Made by a program: the position numbers and the translations under genes. The notes below the pieces were generated by a model. That model was not told the DNA's origin, made no database searches, and saw only the letters and a list, made by a program, of their open reading frames with translations. From a virus: a DNA stretch of 44,268 bases. Where the stretch lies: positions 1 to 44,268 of the IMG/VR virus record IMGVR_UViG_3300003322_000931; one strand, written 5' to 3'. Shown piece after piece: positions 1-8,253 of the stretch; positions within the stretch are counted from its first letter, which is position 1, and every line of letters begins with the position of its first letter.

Positions 1-84
1 GTCGTTGGCACCGCGACGACGGCAACCGCCGCTGGCGTCCTGCGCCTCTTCGTGACCTACACGAACGAGAACCAATCCCAGTGA
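1..84 (+). CDS. C-terminal end of a probable major capsid protein (5' end outside window)
   Basis: The frame is open from base 1 to a TGA at 82-84 and encodes 27 residues ending VLRLFVTYTNENQSQ. The alternating hydrophobic strand before a polar tail resembles the last beta strand of HK97-fold coat proteins. No capsid gene is found elsewhere in the window although portal, scaffold, terminase and tail genes are all present, and a strong terminator follows. Capsid identity is an inference from genome order; only the tail end is seen. Confidence 0.5.
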   Translation, partial: VVGTATTATAAGVLRLFVTYTNENQSQ

Positions 85-109
85 AGGAGTTAACGCGTGG
101 CAACATGAT

Positions 110-138
110 TTTACTAGCGCTCAATTGTGCTGTAGAAT
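110..138 (+). promoter_or_regulatory. candidate promoter TTTACT-17-TAGAAT
   Basis: TTTACT (110-115) and TAGAAT (133-138) are separated by 17 bp, close to the sigma70 consensus (4/6 and 5/6). It lies in the gap between the capsid end and the glycosyltransferase gene. A transcript would start near 145, just before a hairpin and a terminator, so it may make a short RNA or supply read-through transcription of the genes from 247 on. Confidence 0.4.
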
Positions 139-140
139 CC

Positions 141-168
141 GTAACTGCTTAGTTCCCTGAGCAGTTAC
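141..168 (+). other. 9-bp stem hairpin upstream of terminator
   Basis: GTAACTGCT (141-149) pairs perfectly with AGCAGTTAC (160-168) around a 10-nt loop. It sits between the candidate promoter and the GC-rich terminator. It may protect the 3' end of the capsid mRNA or be the 5' half of a small RNA. Confidence 0.6.
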
Positions 169-171
169 ACA

Positions 172-204
172 CCGGCCGGGGCGAGAGTTCCGGCCATTTT
201 TTTT
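172..204 (+). terminator. Rho-independent terminator after the capsid gene
   Basis: GGCCGG (174-179) pairs with CCGGCC (190-195) over a 10-nt loop and is followed at 197-204 by eight T. This is a textbook intrinsic terminator. It separates the head genes from the glycan and tail genes that start at 247. Confidence 0.85.
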
Positions 205-246
205 GCGCGCGTGACGCCCGCAATAACCTTCCTTTAGGGATCAAGA

Positions 247-1866
247 ATGGCCGCCAACCCCAACGTTAGCATGACACTGAACGACCCGCAGAAGTCTGCG
301 CTTCTCGGCATCCCTCCAACGACCGCCGCTCCCCGCAAACCCTACAACCCGTACTACGAAGCCATCGAGTGCGAGCGCACTGGCCGCCTCTCGGAAGCCG
401 AACGCATTTACCTTGAACTGCTGAACGGCGACTTCGATAACACCGCGCTCCTCGCGTCGCTCGGCATGAACTACGCCGTCGCCGAGAAGAATGGCCTCGC
501 CTACGCCCTACTACAGCGTGCCTACGACGGACTTGACCGCCTCCTCGGCGACCTTAGCAAACTCGGCATCACTCCCAAGCGCGAACTGGGCTTCGACCCC
601 GCGCAGTTCATGCAAACGAAGCGCAGCGAACTCCTGAACGCGATGGGCACCTGCCACAAGCACGAGAACCGCATTGCCATCGCCCGCGATTACTTCGAGC
701 GCGCCCAGGCGCTGATCCCGCTGAACGCCGACATCCAGAACAACCTCGCCACCCTCTACATCAACGAGGGCAGGCCCGCCGACGCCAAGGTCCATCTCAT
801 GGACGCCCTCAAGGTCATGCCGGACCACCCGCAAGCGCACTGGAACCTCTCGCTCGCCCACCTCGAACTGGGCGACTACGTGAACGGCTGGCCGGAGTAC
901 GACTACGGCCTCACGGCGAGCGTGCGGCAGACCCGCAACTACACGCCCCCCAACGAACCGCCTCTCCCATTCTGGAAGGGCGAAAAAGGCGCCCGCATCG
1001 TCGTCTACGGCGAGCAAGGCATCGGCGACGAAATCCTCTTCGCCTCGATGCTGCCCGACTTGCTGCGCGACGCCGACTCCGTCGTCTTCGAGTGCCATCG
1101 CAAGCTGCACAAACTCTTCGCCAACAGCTTCCCCGGCATCGACATCTACCCGACGCGCGAAGACAACATCGTCACGTGGCCCGTCAAGCCTGACGGCACG
1201 CCGCGCTACGACTTCACGCACAAGCTCGCGCTTGGCTCGCTCGGCCGCCTCTATCGAAACTCGCTCGCCGACTTCCCCGCCACGCCATACCTCAATCCAA
1301 CTCCGCAATCCGAGACCAAGTACCGCGAGAAGCTTGCGGCGCTGGGCGACGGCCCCAAGATCGGCCTGTCGTGGATGGGAGGCCACAAGAAGACGCGCGT
1401 AGAAGTGCGCTCCATCGAACTTGAGCGGCTCCTCCCCATCATCAAGGAAGGCGCCGACAAAGGCGCTCACTTCATCTCCCTCCAGTACACCGACAACGAA
1501 GATGAAATCGCCGAATTCGAGGCCAAGCACGGCATCAAAATCCACCAGTTCCCCGACGCCGCCAAGTCGTCGGTCTATGACGACTGCGCCGGGCTCGTGG
1601 CCAACCTCGACCTCGTCATCACTGTCTGCACGAGCGTCGTCCACCTCGCGGGCGCAATGGGCGTACCTACTTGGGTAATGACGCCGTCCCGCCCTGCATG
1701 GCGCTACCGCCTCGACCTCGACTACCTGCCGTGGTACGGCCATACCACGCTGTTCCGGCAGGCCGAGGGCAGCATCGAATGGCAGCCCGTCATCGACGAA
1801 GTCGCAAGCTCGCTACGCGAGTTGATGGGGGCAACCCAGCCCGCCAAGGAGACCACCAATGGCTAA
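247..1866 (+). CDS. TPR-repeat glycosyltransferase (GT9/GT41-like), 539 aa
   Basis: The N-terminal half (about residues 35-220) is helical with TPR-type repeats. The C-terminal half (about 245-530) is a GT-B type transferase: GEQGIGDEILF at 255-265, IGLSWMGG at 372-379 and DLVITVCTSVVHLAGA at 455-470. These match the nucleotide-sugar-binding pattern of heptosyltransferase-like and O-GlcNAc-transferase-like proteins that follow TPRs. TPR domains of this class usually hold the acceptor protein, so it may glycosylate a virion protein; that is inference. It is the first of three sugar- or methyl-transfer genes lying between capsid and adaptor. AGGG lies just upstream of the ATG. The next gene overlaps its end by 8 nt. 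Confidence 0.85.
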   Translation: MAANPNVSMTLNDPQKSALLGIPPTTAAPRKPYNPYYEAIECERTGRLSEAERIYLELLNGDFDNTALLASLGMNYAVAEKNGLAYALLQRAYDGLDRLLGDLSKLGITPKRELGFDPAQFMQTKRSELLNAMGTCHKHENRIAIARDYFERAQALIPLNADIQNNLATLYINEGRPADAKVHLMDALKVMPDHPQAHWNLSLAHLELGDYVNGWPEYDYGLTASVRQTRNYTPPNEPPLPFWKGEKGARIVVYGEQGIGDEILFASMLPDLLRDADSVVFECHRKLHKLFANSFPGIDIYPTREDNIVTWPVKPDGTPRYDFTHKLALGSLGRLYRNSLADFPATPYLNPTPQSETKYREKLAALGDGPKIGLSWMGGHKKTRVEVRSIELERLLPIIKEGADKGAHFISLQYTDNEDEIAEFEAKHGIKIHQFPDAAKSSVYDDCAGLVANLDLVITVCTSVVHLAGAMGVPTWVMTPSRPAWRYRLDLDYLPWYGHTTLFRQAEGSIEWQPVIDEVASSLRELMGATQPAKETTNG

Positions 1867-2068
1867 GCTCACCACCAAGCAGCGTAACGCGCTTCCCGCA
1901 TCCGACTTTGCAGGGCCGGGGCGCTCCTACCCTGTTAACGACCGTGCTCACGCCGCCAACGCCAAGGCCCGCGCTGCGCAACAGGTAGCAAAGGGCAATC
2001 TATCCAAGTCGGCCGAAGGCCGAATTGACGCCAAGGCCAACCGTATCCTCAACAAGAAGGGAAAATGA
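1859..2068 (+). CDS. small basic phage protein, 69 aa
   Basis: Lys/Ala-rich protein beginning MAKLTTKQRNALPASDF with a GPGRSYPV segment and a helical basic C-terminus. Proteins with this opening are common beside head and tail genes of many phages, but their role is unknown to me. The ATG is preceded by GGAG at good spacing and overlaps the end of the glycosyltransferase gene by 8 nt, so it is probably translationally coupled. Confidence 0.75.
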   Translation: MAKLTTKQRNALPASDFAGPGRSYPVNDRAHAANAKARAAQQVAKGNLSKSAEGRIDAKANRILNKKGK

Positions 2069-2069
2069 T

Positions 2070-2624
2070 ATGACGCTGATCTCCGACCAGTACCGCATCC
2101 TGCAAGCGCGCCTGCACGAGGAACGCGCGGACTACGGCATCTCTTCGCAGAAGCACGTAGAGCAAATCCGCGCCATCGCCGAACAACTGAAGACCCACGA
2201 CATCCTTGACTACGGTTGCGGCAAGTGCCGCCTCGCTCGCGGCCTGCCATTCCCTATCCAGAACTACGACCCGGCCATCGATGAATACGCACGCCTGCCC
2301 GACCCCGCCGAATTCGTCGTCTGCACCGACGTCCTCGAACACATCGAACCCGATTGCCTCGACGACGTTCTCGCGCACCTCCAGTCCCTGACCCGCAAAC
2401 TGCTACTCGTGGAAGTAGCGTGCCGCCCCGCCAAGAAGTTCCTCGCGGACGGCCGCAACGCCCACCTCATCCAAGAAACTCCGAACTGGTGGATGGAACG
2501 TCTCCTTCCTCTCTTCGACATCTACCAGTTCCAGTCCACGGGCGGCGCCTTCGTTGCCCTCTTCATGGCGAAGGCCGCAAGCGCCGAAGCCACAGCAGAG
2601 TCGGAGGGCGGCCATGTGGATTAA
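2070..2624 (+). CDS. class I SAM-dependent methyltransferase, 184 aa
   Basis: ILDYGCGKCRLARG at residues 45-58 is the SAM-binding glycine loop (motif I), and VVCTDVLEHIEP (about 81-92) is the typical acidic post-II segment of methyltransferases related to UbiE/11-type folds. The protein is short for the family but holds the complete core. The substrate is unknown; lying between two glycosyltransferases, a sugar or glycosylated virion protein is the most likely target. The start chosen is the ATG at 2070, two bases after the preceding stop. Confidence 0.8.
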   Translation: MTLISDQYRILQARLHEERADYGISSQKHVEQIRAIAEQLKTHDILDYGCGKCRLARGLPFPIQNYDPAIDEYARLPDPAEFVVCTDVLEHIEPDCLDDVLAHLQSLTRKLLLVEVACRPAKKFLADGRNAHLIQETPNWWMERLLPLFDIYQFQSTGGAFVALFMAKAASAEATAESEGGHVD

Positions 2625-2874
2625 CCTGCACATCGAACTGCCCGATCGCGACGACAGCGACTACTGCCACGACCTCAATCGCGTGCTTGCGGGCCTCCAG
2701 CAAGACCCAACGTTCGTGCAGGGCGCGCACCGCAACGGCGAACGCGAGCACTTCGTCCTTGGCGCTGGGAGGGGCGCCGCCGTCGTCACCATCGAGTACG
2801 AGCCGGTCGACATCCGCGACGAACGCTGGCGCAAGGAGAACCACGCCACACGCGTGCGGGAGTCCGAACGATGA
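2614..2874 (+). CDS. hypothetical protein, 86 aa
   Basis: An acidic/basic mixed protein (MWINLHIELPDRDDSDYCHD at the start) with no family I recognise. The ATG has GGAGG six bases upstream. It overlaps the methyltransferase by 11 nt and the following glycosyltransferase by 4 nt (ATGA), so it belongs to the glycan cassette operon. A predicted alpha/beta mix with no membrane segment. Confidence 0.7.
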   Translation: MWINLHIELPDRDDSDYCHDLNRVLAGLQQDPTFVQGAHRNGEREHFVLGAGRGAAVVTIEYEPVDIRDERWRKENHATRVRESER

Positions 2875-3554
2875 CCGCCCTCAACATCTGTATCGGCTAC
2901 GACCAGCACGAAGCCGTCGCCTTCCACGTCCTCTCCCACTCGATCATGCGCCGCGCTTCCGGCCCCGTCACCATCACGCCGCTCTACCTGCCGTGGCTCG
3001 AAGCGTCCGGCGTGTACAAGCGCGAACGCGATCCCAACCAGTCGACCGACTTCACGTTTTCTCGCTTCCTGACACCGTGGCTGTCGCCCGGCCAGCGCTC
3101 CATCTTCATGGACTGCGACATGCTCTGCCTCGGCGACATCTACGAACTCGACCGGATGGCCCGCGACATGACCTGCGACGTGGCCGTCGTCAAGCACGAC
3201 TACACGCCAACTTCTACGGCCAAGTTCCTCAACCAGCCCCAGTCCTCGTACCCATGCAAGAACTGGTCCTCGCTCATGGTCTTCAACGGCCACCGCCAGC
3301 CCGTGCGCAACCTCACGCCTCGCTACGTCAACAACGCCTCCGCGATGGACCTGCACCAGTTCAAGTGGTGCGCGGACGGCGGCATCGGCGGCCTCCCCAT
3401 CGAATGGAACCACCTCGTCGGCGAATACCTGCCCAACCCCGAAGCCAAGCTCGTCCACTTCACGCTGGGCGGCCCATGGTTTCCCGAGTACGCAGACTGC
3501 GAATATGCCGATCATTGGCGGGAAGAACTTGCCCACGCGACATCCGCAGGATAA
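2871..3554 (+). CDS. GT8-like glycosyltransferase, 227 aa
   Basis: A GT-A fold enzyme: the N-terminus NICIGYDQHEAVAFHVL is the nucleotide-binding strand-helix, and MDCDMLCLGDI (80-90) is the DxD metal/nucleotide-sugar motif (D81, D83). The later segment with WCADGGIGGLP and the H near LVHFTLGGPW match GT8-type acceptor/metal residues. It probably transfers one sugar from a nucleotide donor. It starts by ATGA overlap with the previous gene. With the TPR transferase and the methyltransferase it makes a compact virion- or DNA-glycan cassette; the acceptor is not shown by the sequence. Confidence 0.8.
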   Translation: MTALNICIGYDQHEAVAFHVLSHSIMRRASGPVTITPLYLPWLEASGVYKRERDPNQSTDFTFSRFLTPWLSPGQRSIFMDCDMLCLGDIYELDRMARDMTCDVAVVKHDYTPTSTAKFLNQPQSSYPCKNWSSLMVFNGHRQPVRNLTPRYVNNASAMDLHQFKWCADGGIGGLPIEWNHLVGEYLPNPEAKLVHFTLGGPWFPEYADCEYADHWREELAHATSAG

Positions 3555-3584
3555 ACTTCACCCACCCCATCAAGGAGTTCCATC

Positions 3585-3755
3585 ATGGCCAAGAAATCAA
3601 TTCCCGGCACCGGCAGCAGCACCGGCCGCGCACCCTCCAAGCAAGTCCCCGTCGCGCCGAAACCGAATGCGACGGGCCGCTACGGCGTATCGCCGCGCGG
3701 CAGCAACGGCATGAGCAGCACGAAGGGCGGCACGAAAGGCAAGCGGGGCTGCTGA
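3585..3755 (+). CDS. small Gly/Lys/Ser-rich basic protein, 56 aa
   Basis: The 56-codon frame opens MAKKSIPGTGSS and ends GTKGKRGC, is strongly basic and low complexity, with no predicted fold. AAGGAG is nine bases before the ATG. Its TGA overlaps the ATG of the adaptor gene (TGATG). Similar small basic proteins often precede head-tail adaptor genes in podoviruses; function unknown. Confidence 0.75.
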   Translation: MAKKSIPGTGSSTGRAPSKQVPVAPKPNATGRYGVSPRGSNGMSSTKGGTKGKRGC

Positions 3756-4369
3756 TGACCATCACCTTGCAGGACGTCAGCGACCGCATTACCCGCGACT
3801 GCCTGAACCGTCCGAACTTGCAGGCCGAGGCCATCCGGGGCATCCAAGCAGCAATCCGCTACTACGAGCGCGAGCGCTGGCCATGGAACGAAACGACGGT
3901 CACGCTCACGGCGGCCGTTGCCACTTCCACCCTGACGCTGCCCACCGACTTCCTCGAACTCGACCTCCTCGAAGTCGTATCGAACGGCATCCCGTACGAG
4001 ATGACGACCGCGACGTTCGCCGACGTCCGCCGTCTCAACGCCATCAGCAGCGGCGGCATGCCCACATGGTTCGCCATCCGTGGCTACGACGTCCACGTCG
4101 CACCCCTGCCCGACAGCGCCTACCCCGTCGTTTGCCACTACCGCCGCCAGCTCCCCGAACTGTCGTCCAACGCAATGACCGCCTCCAACAAGTGGCTGTC
4201 CGCCTGCTCCGACCTGATCGTGTGGCACGCCGCCAAGCTTGTATGGTCGCAGACGCTCCGGAACACCGAGGAGTCCGTCAAGTGCGCCGCGCTCGAAAAG
4301 CTCGCCTACAGCCAGCTCGAAGAGTACCGCGCCCAGCGCGCCAGCGGGCGCCTCTCCTCCAATGGATAA
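3755..4369 (+). CDS. head-tail adaptor protein (gp6/P22 gp4-like), 204 aa
   Basis: The helix-rich start (ITLQDVSDRITRDCLN, then AIRYYERERWPWNE) followed by a beta segment TLTLPTDFLELDLLEV and a C-terminal helical part is the usual build of podovirus connector/adaptor proteins that dock below the portal ring. About 200 residues is normal length. It is immediately followed by the gp10-like protein, as in P22-like and T7-like tails. The start is the ATG in the TGATG overlap. Confidence 0.75.
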   Translation: MTITLQDVSDRITRDCLNRPNLQAEAIRGIQAAIRYYERERWPWNETTVTLTAAVATSTLTLPTDFLELDLLEVVSNGIPYEMTTATFADVRRLNAISSGGMPTWFAIRGYDVHVAPLPDSAYPVVCHYRRQLPELSSNAMTASNKWLSACSDLIVWHAAKLVWSQTLRNTEESVKCAALEKLAYSQLEEYRAQRASGRLSSNG

Positions 4370-4374
4370 ACGCC

Positions 4375-5856
4375 ATGAGCAAGATGATCCCCTTCGGCGA
4401 GTGGCTGCCCGACATGCCGCCACTCGGCAACAAGGGAGCTACCGTCGCCACCAACGTCATCGCCGACGCCAACTCGTACCTGCCATTTCCCTCGCTCGTA
4501 CCGTACTCGTCGCCGCTGGGCAGTCTCTGCAAGGGCGGCATCTACGCCATCGACACGGCAAGCAACACCTATAACTATGCGGGCGACGCGTCCGCGCTCT
4601 ACCGCCTCGTCGTCACCAGCTTCACGGCGGCGACGCGCCTCGTCGGCGGCGCCTATGCCCTCGGCCTCGACGAATACTGGGAATTCGCCCAGTGGGGCAA
4701 CACGGTCATGGCCGTCTCCGGCTACAACAACGCCACGCAGATCATCACAAGCGGTGCCGCCAACTTCGCCGACATGTCCCTCCCCCTGAAGTCCAAGCAC
4801 ATCACCGTGTTGCGCGACTTCGTCGTCATGGGCAACATCAGCGACAGCGCGGCCAACGCCTACCGTGTGCGCTGGTCCGCCATCAACAACCCGCTCGACT
4901 TTACGCCCGACCCGGCCACGCTCTCCGACTACCAAGACCTGCCTCCCGAAGGGGGCGTGATCCAGCGCATCCACGGCGGCGACGTCGCAACCGTCTTCCA
5001 GCAGCGCTCCATCTGGCGCATGCTGTTCGTCGGCGCCCCCCTCGTCTTCCAGTTCGACCGCATTCACAACGCCATCGGCCTCCTGCACCCACGCGCCAGC
5101 GTGCGCTACCAGCGCTTCGACTTCTTCCTCTCCGCCGAAGGCTTCTACATGTTCGACGGCATCGAACTCAAGCCCATCGGGCGCGGCAAGGTTGACCGCT
5201 TCTTCCTGTCCGACTTCCAGATCGCCAACGCCCACCGCGTCCACTGCGCCCTCGACACGACGCACAAGCTCGTCCTGTGGGCCTACCCCAGCAACAGCAG
5301 CATCGGCGGCAACCCGGACAAACTCCTCGCTTACTCGTGGGCCTTCGACCGCTGGACCCTCGTCACCGGCATCAACATCGAGTTGCTGCTCGAATCGATC
5401 AGCAGCGGCTACACGCTCGAATCGCTCGACGCCATCAGCCCCAGCCTCGACGCCCTCACCGTATCGCTGGACAACGAACAGTGGACGGGCGGCCAGATCA
5501 TCCTTGCTGCGTTCGACGCCACCCACCATCTCCAGCGCTTCAACGGCAGCGCGATGGCGGCGACCGTCACGACCGGCGAGTTCCAACTCTTCAAGGACAA
5601 GCGCGCCATGCTCACCGAAGTGCGGCCGTACGTCGAGGGCTTGAGCGCACAGGCAGCCATCGCCGTCATCAACCGCAACAACCTCACCGAGTCCGCAAGC
5701 GTAGGCACCGCCGACACCTACCCCAACGACACCGGCTTCATCCCCTGCCGGGACAACGCGCGCTACTTCCGCATCCGCCTCACAACGGACGCTGGCACCA
5801 ACTTCGTCCACCTCATCGGCGTCGACGTGACCGGCACCGTCGAAGGAGTCCGTTAA
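4375..5856 (+). CDS. packaged-DNA stabilisation / tail hub protein (P22 gp10-like), 493 aa
   Basis: A beta-rich protein starting FGEWLPDMPPLGNKGATVATN, where gp10-like proteins place their conserved N-terminal motif, followed by propeller-like repeats (segments such as GGVIQRIHGGDVATVF, FFLSAEGFYMFDG and LAYSWAFDRWTLV). Proteins of this kind form the hexameric hub that closes the portal channel and carries tailspikes. The start is the ATG at 4375, five bases after the adaptor stop. A longer open frame exists upstream but overlaps the adaptor. Its stop overlaps the tailspike start (TAATG). Confidence 0.8.
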   Translation: MSKMIPFGEWLPDMPPLGNKGATVATNVIADANSYLPFPSLVPYSSPLGSLCKGGIYAIDTASNTYNYAGDASALYRLVVTSFTAATRLVGGAYALGLDEYWEFAQWGNTVMAVSGYNNATQIITSGAANFADMSLPLKSKHITVLRDFVVMGNISDSAANAYRVRWSAINNPLDFTPDPATLSDYQDLPPEGGVIQRIHGGDVATVFQQRSIWRMLFVGAPLVFQFDRIHNAIGLLHPRASVRYQRFDFFLSAEGFYMFDGIELKPIGRGKVDRFFLSDFQIANAHRVHCALDTTHKLVLWAYPSNSSIGGNPDKLLAYSWAFDRWTLVTGINIELLLESISSGYTLESLDAISPSLDALTVSLDNEQWTGGQIILAAFDATHHLQRFNGSAMAATVTTGEFQLFKDKRAMLTEVRPYVEGLSAQAAIAVINRNNLTESASVGTADTYPNDTGFIPCRDNARYFRIRLTTDAGTNFVHLIGVDVTGTVEGVR

Positions 5857-8240
5857 TGGCAATCAGCGCCGGTTCCATACCCTGCCCGCCGTTCATCGAC
5901 AACGAGCGCGTTCACCGTAGGGCCATCACGGAGTGGATGATGCGGGTCTCGCCGCTCGTCACGAGTAGCACCGGCGCGAATACATTCGTCACGCAGGACT
6001 CCCTGTCGGCGGCGCTCGCCACGCTCGGAGGCGGCACCGAGCCGTTCCTTGTGGCCACGGACTTCGGCGCCAAGGGCGACACGCGCCGCATGTCCACGAC
6101 CGTGGGCATTAACCAAGGCAGCGACCAACTAACAGCCCCCAGCGCCAGCTTCACGGCGGACGACGTCGGCAAAGCCCTCACTATCCAGTGGAATGATTCC
6201 GCCGGCGCCTTCACCAGCTTCGTCCTGTCCGTGAACTCGGCCACGTCCGTACGCCTCACCACAAACTCGGCGCGCAGCCTCACCGCCGAACCCGCCATCG
6301 TTACTTGCGGCACGGACGACTACGCCGCCCTCCAAGCTGGCATCAACGCCTGCATCAGCCAGTCTGCCCGCACCCTCTACATCAAGGCTGGCTGGTACAC
6401 CACCACCAACATGCTGTCGGTCGGCGGCACCGTCAGCATCGTGGGCGACGGCTGGAAGGGCCTACGCGACGTTGGCACCTCGACGACGCGCAACTGGGCG
6501 GACAGCCCCGCTTTCGGCACCGTCCTCTTCCCCGTCTTCACGGAGTCCAGCGCCAGCGCCTGCTTCCGCGTCAGCCACCACTCCTGCCAGATTCGGAACC
6601 TCGAAATCGAAAGCAGGCAGCCGCTGCCCGGCACCAACTGGGCCGCGCAATCCGCGCCGTGGTGCATCAAGGCGTACCGCGCACCCTTCATCCAAGAAGG
6701 CGGCGACGGCCTCTACATCGAGAACGTCATGATGCGCAACCCCACGAAGGGCGTGCGATTCCATGGCGTATCGCGTGGCTGGATCAACGGCCTATATGGA
6801 CAGCCTTCCCTCTACGGTATCTACAACAGCGGCAACTATGACGTGTGGCGCGCGGAGAACGTTCACTTTTGGCCGTTCTACAGCGATGCCAGCGCCGTCA
6901 TGGCTACGCAGATCGCGCAGGGGGACGGCATCGTGCTGGGCCGTGTGGACAACCCGCAGCTCAGCAACCTCTTCTTCTTCCACATGCGCTCCGGTATCCA
7001 TCTCTTCAACAGCAACGAGGCGGACATCAACCCAACCGGGTACTGCCAGCGCGCGCAATTCACGAACGTCGGCTGCGACGACTGCGTATTCGGCCTGCTC
7101 ATCATCGACAACTGCCACGCCAGCTTCTCCAACTTCTACACGTACTGCTACAGCACGAGTGCGGGTGCGGCCATCCCCAGCACCGGCATCTACGCTATCT
7201 CCGTCAACGGGCAGGCCGCGAAGCTGCACCTCGAACTGAATAACGTCGACATCACCGGCTGCACCGGCCCCGCCATGAACTTCGACGTACCGGCCACCAT
7301 CAACATCTCCAACATGCGCTTGGAGTCCTTCAACCAAGCCAACGCTGGCCGCCAAGGCATCATCCTCAACCGCAGCTCGACCTGCAACGCCATCAACGTC
7401 GTCGACTCCAACAACCACTTCAGCACGACCCTCTACGAGGCTCTGACCAACACGGTTCTGTTCAACGTGCAGGGCAACGAGTTCAGCGGGACGTATCGCA
7501 GCACCGGCAACCGTGCCCCGTTGGCCGGAGTCGGCTTGGAGATGAGTTACTCCCCTGCCCTGTCCGCGGGCTTCGTCGTCGCCTACAACCGCGACACCAG
7601 CCAGTACGCCGACGTCAACCTGCACGGCAAGACCATCACTTTCAAGGTTGGCACGGACGGTGCCGCCGTTGCCTACTTCACGAACATCGGCGACCTGTTT
7701 GTGCCGGGCGGTCTCAACTCGCTGGCGGGCCTCTCGATCAGTGGCGGCGCCGTCGTCACGGGCAACGTCCTCGTTGGCACCAACCTGACGGTGAGTGCCG
7801 ATGCCGTCATCATGGGCGGCATCAGCGGGCGCAACGGCCTCTCAATCAGCGGCGGTGCAGTATTCAGCGGCAACGTCCTCATCGGCACGAACCTGTCCGT
7901 CAGCGCCAACTGCGTCGTCGCAGGCGGCCTCACCACCCACAGCGGGCTCTCGGTGAGCGGCGGCGCCATCATCAGCGGCAACGTGTCAATCGGCGGCACG
8001 TTGGTCGTCAACACGGATCACGCAGTGGCGGGCAACACGTCAATGGGCGGCACGCTACTCGTCACTAACGGCATCACCGGCAAGAACGGCCTCTCGATCA
8101 GTGGCGGCGTCGCCATGACCGGCGTCCTCCACATCGGTACCGTCTACGAATTCGCGGACGACGCTGCCGCTGCCACGGGCGGCCTCGCTATCGGCGACGT
8201 CTACCGCACCGGCTCCGCCCTCAAGGTCCGCGTAAGCTAA
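5856..8240 (+). CDS. tailspike with pectate-lyase-like beta-helix, 794 aa
   Basis: Residues 1-65 form a short virion-attachment head. VATDFGAKGD begins the classical pectate-lyase/right-handed beta-helix region, which runs to about residue 600 with a D-D-YAALQAGINAC segment and many N-x-x-x-I turns. The C-terminus has four copies of a GLSISGGA-type repeat and ends in GLAIGDVYRTGSALKVRVS, a closing motif seen at the end of many tail proteins. Tailspikes of this build bind and often cleave surface polysaccharide; catalytic residues cannot be assigned by eye. The start overlaps the gp10-like stop (TAATG). Confidence 0.85.
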   Translation: MAISAGSIPCPPFIDNERVHRRAITEWMMRVSPLVTSSTGANTFVTQDSLSAALATLGGGTEPFLVATDFGAKGDTRRMSTTVGINQGSDQLTAPSASFTADDVGKALTIQWNDSAGAFTSFVLSVNSATSVRLTTNSARSLTAEPAIVTCGTDDYAALQAGINACISQSARTLYIKAGWYTTTNMLSVGGTVSIVGDGWKGLRDVGTSTTRNWADSPAFGTVLFPVFTESSASACFRVSHHSCQIRNLEIESRQPLPGTNWAAQSAPWCIKAYRAPFIQEGGDGLYIENVMMRNPTKGVRFHGVSRGWINGLYGQPSLYGIYNSGNYDVWRAENVHFWPFYSDASAVMATQIAQGDGIVLGRVDNPQLSNLFFFHMRSGIHLFNSNEADINPTGYCQRAQFTNVGCDDCVFGLLIIDNCHASFSNFYTYCYSTSAGAAIPSTGIYAISVNGQAAKLHLELNNVDITGCTGPAMNFDVPATINISNMRLESFNQANAGRQGIILNRSSTCNAINVVDSNNHFSTTLYEALTNTVLFNVQGNEFSGTYRSTGNRAPLAGVGLEMSYSPALSAGFVVAYNRDTSQYADVNLHGKTITFKVGTDGAAVAYFTNIGDLFVPGGLNSLAGLSISGGAVVTGNVLVGTNLTVSADAVIMGGISGRNGLSISGGAVFSGNVLIGTNLSVSANCVVAGGLTTHSGLSVSGGAIISGNVSIGGTLVVNTDHAVAGNTSMGGTLLVTNGITGKNGLSISGGVAMTGVLHIGTVYEFADDAAAATGGLAIGDVYRTGSALKVRVS
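7728..8142 (+). repeat. four in-frame repeats in the tailspike tail domain
   Basis: Units beginning G-L-S-(I/V)-S-G-G-(A/V) start at 7728, 7836, 7944 and 8088, spaced 108, 108 and 144 bp (36, 36 and 48 residues). Each continues with a GNV-L-GTNL-like strand. The DNA is also similar, suggesting tandem duplication. Likely a trimeric triple-beta-helix stalk. Confidence 0.8.
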
Positions 8241-8253
8241 CAGGAGAATCATC

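Noticed and set aside
104-151. 15-codon frame (MILLALNCAVESVTA) after the capsid end
   Set aside because: AAGGAG is too far (about 15 nt) from the ATG, and the frame runs into the hairpin; more likely part of the untranslated gap.
511-1743. Long open frame on the minus strand opposite the TPR glycosyltransferase
   Set aside because: Its product is Val/Ala/Arg-rich and low complexity, an artefact of a GC-rich gene's antisense frame. The plus-strand product has clear domain motifs.
4306-5862. 518-codon minus-strand frame opposite the gp10-like gene
   Set aside because: Repetitive Val/Asp/Gly/Glu composition with no fold or ribosome site; mirror of the real coding strand.
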